Assembly (NCBI RefSeq): GCF_965223525.1
Contig: NZ_CBDCWX010000005.1
Span: 1,426,001-1,490,000 of the forward strand
Direction: 5' to 3'
Origin: Leptofilum sp965223525
GTDB lineage: Bacteria; Chloroflexota; Anaerolineae; Promineifilales; Promineifilaceae
Length of the DNA stretch: 64,000 bases
The notes under the pieces were generated by a model. That model worked only from the letters and a program-made list of their open reading frames with translations. It had not been told where the DNA came from and ran no database searches. Made by a program: the position numbers and the translations under genes. Below, piece after piece: positions 8,888-16,871 of this stretch. The first letter of the stretch is position 1; every line of letters begins with the position of its first letter.

Positions 8888-9115
8888 GTAAAAACCTTAA
8901 AACTCATGTTGCACTGCGAAGACATGAACTAGATGCTTAATAATATAGACCGTTTAAACTGCAAACCTTTACTGATAATACCGCAAATGCCATACGGCCG
9001 TTCCCTCAATCACTTCCTCCTGCAAATACAGTAATCGTGCCATCGCCTTCCGTAGAATGTTTCATGCACTTGCAGAGGTCTTTCTGTCCAACGTGGGGCG
9101 ATGGGGGAGGCAATT

Positions 9116-9556
9116 CTAATCTACAGCACGCCAGCGTTGCGGGTGCGGTGTACCCTCAACGTACACGTTCATAAAAGCAAAGTTGACAGTGAGCAAAAAC
9201 AAAATGTAACGATCTTTTGGACTGTAAGAGGACACCTGTACTGCCTGCTTTCGTACCGCTGGGTCTTGGAGCAGTACAGCTTGCCCACGAACGTAAAACT
9301 CACCACCACCGCCGCCTGTATCTTCTACGGAGCAGTGCAGCGTGTAGCGCGGGTCGCGCTGCAAATCTTTGCCTTTGGGCGATGTAGGCTCCATGAACAG
9401 AAATAGCTGCTCGCCGATGATGGGTGTTACCGGATGCACACGGGGGCTGCCATCGGCGCGGACAGTACCCAGATAGGCCACACCGCTTTGAAAACGAGCT
9501 TGCCCAAAGTCAGCAAGATTTGGGGCTTGTTGAGCAAATTCTTTCCAGCTTAACAT
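9116..9556 (-). CDS. pyridoxamine 5'-phosphate oxidase-family (split-barrel flavin/F420) protein
   Basis: A 146-residue split-barrel protein. The block YLGTVRADGSPRVHPVTPI near the N-terminus and the RDPRYTLH segment are characteristic of PPOX/F420-type general-stress flavoproteins that bind FMN, F420 or haem. The reaction cannot be fixed. Start ATG 9556 is preceded on its strand by GGAG at good spacing; the longer frame is not needed. Divergent from the betaine-binding lipoprotein gene, sharing an upstream region that contains a 20-base perfect palindrome at 9641-9660. Confidence 0.75.
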   Translation of the reverse strand: MLSWKEFAQQAPNLADFGQARFQSGVAYLGTVRADGSPRVHPVTPIIGEQLFLFMEPTSPKGKDLQRDPRYTLHCSVEDTGGGGGEFYVRGQAVLLQDPAVRKQAVQVSSYSPKDRYILFLLTVNFAFMNVYVEGTPHPQRWRAVD

Positions 9557-9640
9557 CTTGTCTCCTTTGATATTCAGCCACGAGGCCATTGCCAGAGGTT
9601 ATTCAATTCAGTTACCGATGGGGGCAAGTATACACAAAGT

Positions 9641-9660
9641 TGGGCAACGGCCGTTGCCCA
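9641..9660. promoter_or_regulatory. 20-base perfect palindrome around ACGGCCGT, candidate operator
   Basis: TGGGCAACGGCCGTTGCCCA is a perfect palindrome centred on an ACGGCCGT octamer, in the 205-base divergent region between the PPOX gene and the binding-protein gene. Most other copies of the octamer are palindromic over only 8-10 bases, so the extension is notable. A TATACT at 9712-9717 could be the -10 box of the plus-strand gene. Confidence 0.4.
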
Positions 9661-9761
9661 GCACAAAATGAATAGTTCGCATGATATATCGTCACCGAAG
9701 ATTTTGACTGCTATACTCCACAATCACCATTAGTAAATCTTAAGCGAGGAAGGAGAAACTC

Positions 9762-10784
9762 ATGAAAACCAATTGGAAGTATGCAGCTTTGATTCTTTTA
9801 TTGCTTGCCGCCTTACTGCTCGCCGCTTGTGGCACTGGTGGCGACGAACCCACGGCAGACGGCGACGAAACAACCACCAGCGATGAAGCAACCGACAGCG
9901 AAGATGCCACCACATCGGAAGAGAAAATGACCATCATTTTGATTGCAAATTCCTGGTCAGCCTCTGAATTAAATATCGCCGTAGCTAAAAACCTGCTGGA
10001 AAACGAGCTGGGCTATCCTGTAGAAGTTGTCTCGCTGGATGAAAACGCCCAATGGCCTGCCCTGGCTGCGGGCGATGCCCACGCCAGCCTGGAAGTGTGG
10101 CCTTCTGGTCATGCCGCCAACGTGGAAGAGTACATTGATGGCTCAGGCACCGTAGAAAATGGCGGGCTGCTTGGCCCGGTCGGCCGCATTGGCTGGTACA
10201 TGCCTGCCTACATGCTCGACCAAAATGCAGATTTGGCAACCTGGGAAGGCTTTACCAGTGACGAGGCGGCGGCACTCTTTGCCACGGCCGAAACAGGTGA
10301 TGCGGGCCAATTCCTGGGTGGCGACCCCAGCTTTGTGCAGTACGATGGCGACATCATCAATAATTTGGGAATGCAGTTTGAAGTGGTATTTGCCGGATCC
10401 GAGGAAGCAATTTTAGCGCAGCTAGACTCCGCTTACAGCCGGGAAGAGCCAGTGCTGTTCTACTTCTGGACGCCCCATTCTATTCACGCCAAATATGAGC
10501 TAACGCGCGTGGAACTACCCGAATACAGCGATGATTGCTACGCTGAAGCTGATTCCGGCGGCGTAGATTGCGACTATCCGGGCGACGATCTGTTCAAAAT
10601 CTTCTGGTCTGGCTTGGCAGAGGCCGCGCCGGATGCCCACACGCTGCTGACTAACATGAGCTACAGCACCGAGGATCAGATCAGCATGATTGCGGCCGTA
10701 GAAATTGACGGGCAATCGGTGGAAGAGGCGGCGCAGGCGTGGTTGGATGCCAACGAAGATGTGTGGCGGGCTTGGCTACCGTAA
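9762..10784 (+). CDS. glycine betaine/proline ABC transporter substrate-binding lipoprotein (ProX/OpuAC type)
   Basis: A 340-residue lipoprotein. The signal peptide ends in LLLAAC with Cys23 as the lipidation site. Residues 27-54 are a Thr/Asp/Glu-rich tether, followed by a solute-binding domain beginning IILIANSWSASELNIAV, typical of the OpuAC family for quaternary ammonium compounds. Matching permease (11913-13985) and ATPase (14125-15156) genes lie nearby on the opposite strand, separated by a ModB-like gene, so the three parts are not one operon. A GGAAGGAG ribosome site precedes the ATG. An intrinsic terminator follows, so it is probably transcribed alone. Confidence 0.85.
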   Translation: MKTNWKYAALILLLLAALLLAACGTGGDEPTADGDETTTSDEATDSEDATTSEEKMTIILIANSWSASELNIAVAKNLLENELGYPVEVVSLDENAQWPALAAGDAHASLEVWPSGHAANVEEYIDGSGTVENGGLLGPVGRIGWYMPAYMLDQNADLATWEGFTSDEAAALFATAETGDAGQFLGGDPSFVQYDGDIINNLGMQFEVVFAGSEEAILAQLDSAYSREEPVLFYFWTPHSIHAKYELTRVELPEYSDDCYAEADSGGVDCDYPGDDLFKIFWSGLAEAAPDAHTLLTNMSYSTEDQISMIAAVEIDGQSVEEAAQAWLDANEDVWRAWLP

Positions 10785-10833
10785 AAATTGACTTAAATCG
10801 TTTGCATTTTTGCGGACAATAAAACTGAAAGTG

Positions 10834-10870
10834 AAGCGGGTTGCTGCTCAAGCAAAAACCCGCTTTTTTC
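10834..10870 (+). terminator. intrinsic terminator after the betaine-binding gene
   Basis: Arms AAGCGGGTT (10834-10842) and AACCCGCTT (10857-10865) followed by a run of T. Position and form fit a rho-independent terminator. Confidence 0.8.
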
Positions 10871-10887
10871 TTGTGATGATTTAATTA

Positions 10888-10996
10888 GCCACAGAGCCAC
10901 AGAGAGTTTAGAGATAAGCAGACGTTTAGATGACAGTCACTTTCAAAGTGACTGCCATCTGTAGTAAATCTCTTTTGCCTCTGTGCTCTCTGTGGC
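10888..10996. repeat. nested repeat: CACAGAG outer arms with AGTCACTTT hairpin inside
   Basis: Outer arms GCCACAGAG (10888-10896) and CTCTGTGGC (10988-10996) enclose a second perfect hairpin CAGTCACTTT-C-AAAGTGACTG (10934-10954). One repeat appears to have inserted into another. The structure creates a spurious N-terminal extension of the following permease reading frame. Confidence 0.65.
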
Positions 10997-11022
10997 AAGA
11001 AATAATAGATGCGTGTCTTTTG

Positions 11023-11850
11023 ATGATGGCAGGGCAACAAACAGATTCTTCACGTTCGGGGCGATGGATTGGCTGGGTAACGGCCGTTCTCACCTTCATC
11101 ATGTCGCTTTTCCTCATCTTGCCGCTGGTGGGTTTGGTGTGGCGAGCGACGACATTGCCGGTAACGGCCGTTCTGAACCAAAGCAACCTCGCTAGTGCCA
11201 TCCTGCTCAGCTTGACGACTACAGCTATCAGCGTGCTGCTTATCATCCTGTTCGGGACGCCGCTGGCGTATGTGCTAGCGCGGTATCCGCTACGCTTCAA
11301 GCGATTGCTCACCGTTTTCATCGAGCTGCCGATTGTGATGCCGCCAGTCGTGGCCGGGCTGGGGCTGCTGGCCGTGTTTGGCCGACGCGGGCTGCTGGGG
11401 CTACCGCTGGCCGAGTTGGGGATTACGATTACGTTTTCAGGAACGGCCGTGGTGCTGGCTCAGATTTTTGTCGCCTCCCCCTTTTACATTCGCGCTGCCC
11501 AAAGCCGCTTTGCGGCTTTCCCCCGCGAATTTGAGGATGCAGCAGAGGTAGATGGTGCCAATCGCTGGCAAATATTTCGCCACATCATGCTGCCCCTCAG
11601 CCGCAACGGACTGCTGGCCGGGCTTATTCTTAGCTGGGCGCGGGCGCTGGGGGAGTTCGGCGCGACGATTTTGTTTGCCGGAAATTTGCAAGGCACTACC
11701 CAAACGATGCCGCTGCTGGTCTATGCTTCGCTGGAGCGCGACCTGCGCGTTACCTTCATCACCGCGCTCATTTTGCTGGGGTTGGCGGTGGTGGCCTTTG
11801 GTATCACTCGCTGGCTCACGGGACTGGATGATCTTGAGAGGTGGGGGTAA
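11023..11850 (+). CDS. molybdate/sulfate-type ABC transporter permease (ModB-like)
   Basis: A 275-residue inner-membrane permease with about five to six hydrophobic segments. The block ELPIVMPPVVAGLGLL and the EAA-type loop near ALGEFGATILFAGN closely match the ModB/CysT/TupB group, which imports molybdate, tungstate or sulfate. No binding protein or ATPase of that type is in the window, so it is an orphan here. Start is placed at ATG 11023; the frame extends 31 codons upstream only through a repeat element. It splits the glycine-betaine locus and is bracketed by repeats at 10888-10996 and 11854-11899. Confidence 0.82.
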   Translation: MMAGQQTDSSRSGRWIGWVTAVLTFIMSLFLILPLVGLVWRATTLPVTAVLNQSNLASAILLSLTTTAISVLLIILFGTPLAYVLARYPLRFKRLLTVFIELPIVMPPVVAGLGLLAVFGRRGLLGLPLAELGITITFSGTAVVLAQIFVASPFYIRAAQSRFAAFPREFEDAAEVDGANRWQIFRHIMLPLSRNGLLAGLILSWARALGEFGATILFAGNLQGTTQTMPLLVYASLERDLRVTFITALILLGLAVVAFGITRWLTGLDDLERWG

Positions 11851-11853
11851 ATT

Positions 11854-11899
11854 ATTGCGTATTTCGTAACCAGACCCTACGCAATACGAAATACGCAAT
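11854..11899. repeat. ATTGCGTATTTCGTA inverted repeat (family 1)
   Basis: Perfect 15-base arms at 11854-11868 and 11885-11899. The arms are identical to those of the copy at 21066-21115 nine kilobases away. It lies between the stops of convergent genes. Confidence 0.75.
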
Positions 11900-11912
11900 A
11901 TTCCATAACCGT

Positions 11913-13985
11913 TTACGGTTTACTGCCCCCCGAACTCCGCGCTGCGCCTGCCAGCAGCAGCCGATCAATCACCACCGCCAAAATCACAATCGCCACCCCC
12001 GCCTCGATGCCCTGCCCAAGCTGGTTGCGGGCCAGGCCATTGACCGCTTCCAGCCCCAAACCCGCGCCGCCCACCATGCCCGCCACCACCACCATTGCCA
12101 GCACCATCATCACTGTTTGGTTGATGCCCGCCATGATGGACGGGAGCGCGAGGGGAAGCTGCACTTTGAGCAGCAGTTGGCGACTGGTGGAGCCAAACGC
12201 CTGGGCTGCTTCCACCGCCTCTGGGCTGGCTTGGCGGATGCCCAAATTGGTTAATCGAATGGCGGGGGGCAGGGCGTACAGCACCGAGGCCATGATGCCC
12301 GGTACGCGCCCCACGTTGAACAGCATCACGACCGGCACCAGATAGACAAAGGCGGGAATCGTTTGCAAAAAGTCGAGGGTGGGGCGCAAAACGGCCGCTA
12401 CCGTATCACTCTTGGCTGCCCAAATGCCCAGCGGCAGGGCGATGATGAGCGCAAAGAAAACGGCCACAATGACCTGACTCAGCGTGACCAGCGCCAGCTC
12501 CCACATGCCCAGCAGCCCCACGCCAAAAAGCACCACCGCGCTACCCACCGCCAACCGCCAGCCAGAGACCCAGTAGCCCAGCAGAGCCACTAGCAAAATC
12601 AGCGCGGGCCAGGAGAGGAATTCCTGGAAGAAGGCATCGAGCGGATCGAGCAGTTGCAGGATGACAAAGTTGCTAAACGGCCGTGTTCCCAGCAAAAACG
12701 GCCCCAGTTCAAACTCAAACAAATTGTCGCGCACCCAAAGAACGGCCGTATCCACCGGGTCTTGCAAATTGAGCCGCCATGTTTCGGGGAAGGTTGTCCA
12801 ATCGAAGGTGCGCCCCAGCCAGAGCAGGGCGCCCAGCAAAATGAGGCTGGCAAACAGGTAAGCGTGGCGCGTCACAAAGTCGCTGCGGCTGAGGCTAGCC
12901 AATCGTGCCAACAGATCGCTACAGGTTGCGTATAGCCAATCTAAACCAGCTTCCAGTCGGATAATGAGTTGGTTGGTTTGCCAGCTTTTGGGGAAGAGAC
13001 GGCCGTTCATCACTCCCGCCCCCGTCCGATTGCGTTCCGACAGGGCTTCGCTGAGCCGATCCAGCAGCACCGCCAGGAAGACAATGGCCAGTCCTGCCTC
13101 CAGTGCCAGCCCCACGCGCAGGCTACGCAGCGCATCCAGCACCACGCCCCCCAGCCCCGCTGCGCCAATCATCGCCGCAATCACGACAATGCCCAAGGCC
13201 ATCATAATGGTTTGGTTGACGCCAGCCATGATAGTGGGCAACGCAAGCGGGAGCTGCACCTTGAACAAAATTTGGCGCGGCGTCGCCCCAAACGAACGAG
13301 CCGCTTCCACCGTCTCCTTGTCCACCTCGCGGATGCCCAGCGTAGTGAGCCGGATGGCGGGCGGCAGGGCGTAGATAATGGTGGCGACGGCACTGGGCAC
13401 GCGGGCAATGCCAAAAAAGAGCACCACCGGCAGCAGGTAAACAAAGGCGGGCATTGTTTGCATGGCGTCGAGGAACGGCCGTAACCCCCGTTCCACCTTG
13501 GCATTCCGTGCCGCCCAAATGCCCAGCGGAATGCCGATGAGCAGGGCGATGAGTACGGAGACGGTCATCAAGGCCAGGGTTTGCATGCTTTCTGGCCACA
13601 GCCCCACCAGCCCCATAAACAGCAGACAGAAGGTGGTGAGCAACGCCAGCCGCAAATTGGACGCTTTCTGTGCGAGCAGGAAGACGGCCGTCCCCAACAC
13701 AGGCCAGGGCAGCCACAGCAAAAAGGTCTCGGCACGGCGCAAGGCAAAGTCCAACCCGTCGCTAACCGGTTCAAAAAAGTAGAGGAAGAGCGGGTGGGTG
13801 GTGCGGTTGCGAATGGACCACTGCTTAAACGTGTCCAGCGGCTCGCGCAGGCGCACGTCCCACGCCTCCGGGAACAGGTTCAGGCTCACGGCAAAATGAT
13901 GCACCAGCAGCAGCCCTACCAGCAAAACCAGGCCAATGAGGAGGTACGGCCGTTTCTCATGTGGCTTTCGAGATTCAGCGTGCAT
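11913..13985 (-). CDS. glycine betaine ABC transporter permease with two fused permease domains
   Basis: A 690-residue protein made of two similar ProW/OpuAB-type permeases in tandem. The first BPD_transp_1 domain is roughly residues 130-320, the second roughly 475-675. Matching landmarks occur in both: PAFVYLLPVVLFF versus PAFVYLVPVVMLF, and IMAGVNQTIMMALG versus IMAGINQTVMMVLA. Each half is preceded by an extracytoplasmic stretch with a similar WxxFPETW-like sequence. Usually two copies of a single permease form the channel; here the dimer is built in one chain. Start ATG 13985. The CBS-tailed ATPase gene ends 139 bases upstream, past a nested repeat. Confidence 0.88.
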   Translation of the reverse strand: MHAESRKPHEKRPYLLIGLVLLVGLLLVHHFAVSLNLFPEAWDVRLREPLDTFKQWSIRNRTTHPLFLYFFEPVSDGLDFALRRAETFLLWLPWPVLGTAVFLLAQKASNLRLALLTTFCLLFMGLVGLWPESMQTLALMTVSVLIALLIGIPLGIWAARNAKVERGLRPFLDAMQTMPAFVYLLPVVLFFGIARVPSAVATIIYALPPAIRLTTLGIREVDKETVEAARSFGATPRQILFKVQLPLALPTIMAGVNQTIMMALGIVVIAAMIGAAGLGGVVLDALRSLRVGLALEAGLAIVFLAVLLDRLSEALSERNRTGAGVMNGRLFPKSWQTNQLIIRLEAGLDWLYATCSDLLARLASLSRSDFVTRHAYLFASLILLGALLWLGRTFDWTTFPETWRLNLQDPVDTAVLWVRDNLFEFELGPFLLGTRPFSNFVILQLLDPLDAFFQEFLSWPALILLVALLGYWVSGWRLAVGSAVVLFGVGLLGMWELALVTLSQVIVAVFFALIIALPLGIWAAKSDTVAAVLRPTLDFLQTIPAFVYLVPVVMLFNVGRVPGIMASVLYALPPAIRLTNLGIRQASPEAVEAAQAFGSTSRQLLLKVQLPLALPSIMAGINQTVMMVLAMVVVAGMVGGAGLGLEAVNGLARNQLGQGIEAGVAIVILAVVIDRLLLAGAARSSGGSKP

Positions 13986-14003
13986 GAGCGGTCTCAAAAA
14001 AGC

Positions 14004-14112
14004 GGAACACGGAGAACCACAGAGAAGCGCGGAGCTTCACAGAGGATTTTCTACTCCCCGTGTAACTCCAAGCAACCGATAGGTTGCACGCCTCCGTGAA
14101 GCTCTGTGTTCC
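14004..14112. repeat. nested CACGGAG/CACAGAG repeat with inner GCAACC hairpin
   Basis: Outer arms GGAACAC (14004-14010) and GTGTTCC (14106-14112) with further CACAGAG/CTCTGTG complementarity. An inner hairpin GCAACC-GATA-GGTTGC lies at 14072-14087. It fills the gap between the ATPase and permease genes of the betaine transporter. Confidence 0.6.
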
Positions 14113-14124
14113 TAAAAAATACAC

Positions 14125-15156
14125 TCAATTACCCTCCGACAGTGCTTGCAAAACGGCCGTTCTATCTACCATGCCAATCACACAGCCCTCGTCGTCTAAA
14201 ACGGCCAGCGCATCGGGGGAAACGGCCGTTAACCCAATAAGCTTCTCCAGCGTCGTATCGGCGTGTACCGACACGTGATCCCCATCCGCATCCGTCGCCG
14301 CCACTGTCATGATCGTTTTGGCCGTGATAATTTTGATACGTGGCACGTCGCGGGTGAATTCCCGCACGTAATCGTTTAGCGGATGAGCCACAATCTCTTC
14401 TGGCCTGCCCATCTGCACAATCTCCCCGTCCTTCATAATGGCAATATGATGTCCCAGCTTAAGTGCCTCCAAAAAGTCGTGGGTGATGAACACCAGCGTC
14501 TTGTTGAGCGTTTTTTGCAGCCGCAGCAGCTCATCCTGCATCTCCCGCCGGATGAGCGGGTCTAACGCGCTAAACGGTTCGTCGCACAGCAAAATTTCTG
14601 GATCAACCGCCAGGGCGCGGGCCAGACCCACCCGCTGCTGCATTCCGCCGCTTAGCTCATGCGGAAAATGCTGCTCCCAGCTTTTCAGCCCCACCATTGC
14701 CAAAATTTGCCGCGCCTGGTCGTGCCGTGCGGCTTTTTTGATGCCCTGCACTTCCAGGCCATAGGCCACGTTGTCCAAAACGGAGCGGTGAGGGAACAGC
14801 CCAAACCGCTGGAACACCATGCTCATTTTGTGGCGGCGCAGTTCACGCAGTTGAGCCTCGTCAAAGGCCACGACGTTTTGCCCATCTACAATAATTTCGC
14901 CCTCGGTGGGTTCAATGAGCCGGGACAGGCAGCGAATCAGCGTAGATTTACCGCTGCCAGAAAGCCCCATCACCACAAAAATTTCCCCTGGCCGCACGTC
15001 AAACGAGACATCACGCACGGCAACCACATGCCCTGTCTGCGCCAAAATCTCACTGTGGGTAAGCCCTTGGTTGAGCAACGGCCGTACCATCGCCGGATTC
15101 GGCCCAAAAATCTTCCAAACCTTGCGGCAGGAGATGGTGAATTGTGGCTCACTCAT
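14125..15156 (-). CDS. proV: glycine betaine/proline ABC transporter ATPase with CBS tail
   Basis: A 343-residue nucleotide-binding subunit powering quaternary-amine uptake. Walker A is GLSGSGKST near residue 65, the signature is LSGGMQQR, Walker B is LLCDEPFSALD, and the His switch is in FITHD. The N-terminal FGPNPAMVRPLL block before the ATPase is a ProV/OpuAA hallmark. The last 70 residues (VSVHADTTLEKLIG, then LAVLDDEGCVIGMVDR) are CBS-like, which in this family sense ionic strength or cyclic-di-AMP. Upstream of the fused permease on the same strand, so the two are probably co-transcribed; the binding protein is encoded separately at 9762. Confidence 0.9.
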   Translation of the reverse strand: MSEPQFTISCRKVWKIFGPNPAMVRPLLNQGLTHSEILAQTGHVVAVRDVSFDVRPGEIFVVMGLSGSGKSTLIRCLSRLIEPTEGEIIVDGQNVVAFDEAQLRELRRHKMSMVFQRFGLFPHRSVLDNVAYGLEVQGIKKAARHDQARQILAMVGLKSWEQHFPHELSGGMQQRVGLARALAVDPEILLCDEPFSALDPLIRREMQDELLRLQKTLNKTLVFITHDFLEALKLGHHIAIMKDGEIVQMGRPEEIVAHPLNDYVREFTRDVPRIKIITAKTIMTVAATDADGDHVSVHADTTLEKLIGLTAVSPDALAVLDDEGCVIGMVDRTAVLQALSEGN

Positions 15157-15175
15157 GAAAAATCCTTAAAAGTTT

Positions 15176-15228
15176 GCAAGTGAGCAAGTATGCAAGTTCG
15201 CTCGCCACTTGCATACTTGCTCACTTGC
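15176..15228. repeat. perfect 22-base inverted repeat overlapping a stop codon
   Basis: Arms at 15176-15197 and 15207-15228 pair over 22 bases without mismatch around a nine-base loop (key word GCAAGTGAGCAAG). The right arm contains the stop codon and last codons of the GMC oxidoreductase gene, and the left arm lies about 20 bases before the start of proV. Confidence 0.85.
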
Positions 15229-16711
15229 CACTCAAAAAGTCCGCACACCGCTCCCCGATCACAAAGCAGGTCAAATTCGGGTTCACGCCAATCATGGTGG
15301 GGAAGATGGAGGCATCGGCGACGCGGATGTTTTCTAGGCCACGCAGGCGCAGTTGGGGATCGACAACGGCCGTTTCATCCCCATCCGCCCCCATTTTGCA
15401 CGTTCCCGCCGGATGGTACACCGTGTTGGCCGTCCGCCGCACGTATTGCGAGATGGCTTCGTCCGTCTGCACCGCTGGCCCCGGCGACAGCTCCCGGGCA
15501 ATCCATGATTTTAGTGCGGGCTGTGCCGCTAGTTCACGTGCCAGCTTAATGCCAGCCACCAAAACCTGTTCGTCGTGGCCATCTGGGTCGGTGAAGTAGC
15601 GGAAATCAATGCGCGGCGGGTCAGCAGGGTTGGCTGAGCGCAGCCGCACCGTACCCTGGCTTTTGGCGCGAGCTACGTTGGGCGTAAGGGCAAAGCCGTT
15701 GGTCGTCGTTGGGTATCCTGCCGGCACGGTGTTCACATCGAACGGCTCCGTGCCAAAGTGGAACATCAAATCGGGCAGTTCCAGCCCCGGCTGCGTGTTG
15801 GCAAATAGTCCCAACTCCCAAAGCTGCGTTGTCTCCTGCGGGACGGGTCGGGAGGCTTCCCAATTGATCACGCCTTCGGGATGGTCCAACAAATTCTCGC
15901 CCACGCCAGGTAGGTGATGCTGCACCGGGATGCCCACCTCTTGCAAATGCTCCGCCGGGCCAATGCCAGAGAGCAGCAGCAGTTTGGGCGTATCAAACGC
16001 GCCGCAGCACAAGATGATCTCACGCTCGGCGTAAATCACCCCGTTTGCCGTTTGCACGCCGATGGCGCGACGGCCGTCTAGCAACACGCACTCTACAAAA
16101 CAGTGGGTAAACAGGGTGAGCCGCTGCCCCCACTGCGCCAGCGGATGCAAATAGGCCACCGAGCTGGAGTGGCGTACCCTACCCTGCTTGTTGAGCATAA
16201 ACCAGCCCACGCCTGGCTGATTGATGTTCCCGGCAAAATTATGTGCTGGGAAGCCGGCCGCCTGTGCCGCCGCAAAAAAGGCGCGACCCAATTCATTGAC
16301 GGGCTCTGGGAATTCCAGATTTACTTTTTCACAGACGCGCTGGATGAACGGCCGTACCGCCTCTGGCTCCCACCCTTCAGCCCCAGCGTCTTCCCAAATG
16401 CGTAAATCTTCATCTGGCGGCCAAAAGGCAATGCAAGAGTTGTGCGAGCTGCTTCCGCCCAACATTTTGCCCCGTGCGTGCCGGATACGGCCGTTGCCTC
16501 GCGTCTGTGGCTCAATGCGATAATCAAAATCGAGGTCGGTTTGCAGCAAATTGGGCCAGTTTCTCAGCGTCAGAATCGCCTCGTTTCCTTCGTCGCTGGG
16601 GCCAGCTTCAAGAAGTGCCACGCGCATACCCGGCTGCTCGGCCAGCCGCGCCGCCACCACAGCACCTGCCGTGCCGCCGCCCACTACGATGTAATCAAAT
16701 TGGCTTTTCAT
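15221..16711 (-). CDS. GMC-family oxidoreductase, choline dehydrogenase-like
   Basis: A 496-residue FAD enzyme. The Rossmann motif GGGTAGAVVAARL opens the protein. The GKMLGGSSSHN block, the FDTPKLLLLSGIGP block (GMC signature 2) and the C-terminal HPAGTCKMG with the catalytic His are all present. The family oxidises alcohols, with choline to betaine aldehyde the best-known case. Directly upstream of proV on the same strand, which supports a choline/betaine role, but aryl- or other alcohols cannot be excluded. It is shorter than typical BetA proteins (about 550). The final Ser-Gly-Lys-stop lies within a repeat arm, so the original C-terminus may have been replaced. Confidence 0.82.
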   Translation of the reverse strand: MKSQFDYIVVGGGTAGAVVAARLAEQPGMRVALLEAGPSDEGNEAILTLRNWPNLLQTDLDFDYRIEPQTRGNGRIRHARGKMLGGSSSHNSCIAFWPPDEDLRIWEDAGAEGWEPEAVRPFIQRVCEKVNLEFPEPVNELGRAFFAAAQAAGFPAHNFAGNINQPGVGWFMLNKQGRVRHSSSVAYLHPLAQWGQRLTLFTHCFVECVLLDGRRAIGVQTANGVIYAEREIILCCGAFDTPKLLLLSGIGPAEHLQEVGIPVQHHLPGVGENLLDHPEGVINWEASRPVPQETTQLWELGLFANTQPGLELPDLMFHFGTEPFDVNTVPAGYPTTTNGFALTPNVARAKSQGTVRLRSANPADPPRIDFRYFTDPDGHDEQVLVAGIKLARELAAQPALKSWIARELSPGPAVQTDEAISQYVRRTANTVYHPAGTCKMGADGDETAVVDPQLRLRGLENIRVADASIFPTMIGVNPNLTCFVIGERCADFLSGK

Positions 16712-16753
16712 CAATTGATACCCTCAGCAAAGTTTCTGTAGTTTACCTAAAAT

Positions 16754-16808
16754 CTCACGCAAAGTCGCAAAGTCACTGATTTTTTAAGTACCTTGGCGTC
16801 TTTGCCTG
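16754..16808. repeat. imperfect CGCAAAG/CTTTGCG-type inverted repeat
   Basis: Left arm around 16759-16772 (GCAAAGTCGCAAAG) and right arm around 16792-16805 (CTTGGCGTCTTTGC) with about three mismatches, between the divergent GMC and acyltransferase genes. Confidence 0.45.
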
Positions 16809-16871
16809 AATTATTCCCCTTACCATGATGCAAGTTGTACCAAAACGGAGAGCTTATATAATTTTGCAACT

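Noticed and set aside
10888..11899. Insertion sequence around the ModB-like gene
   Set aside because: Flanking repeats are of different families and no transposase is encoded; the gene is a normal permease.
13123..13716. A 197-codon open frame antisense-like/alternative to the fused betaine permease
   Set aside because: It lies on the same strand in another frame of a gene with clear permease motifs, and its translation is Gly/His/Arg-rich without family features.
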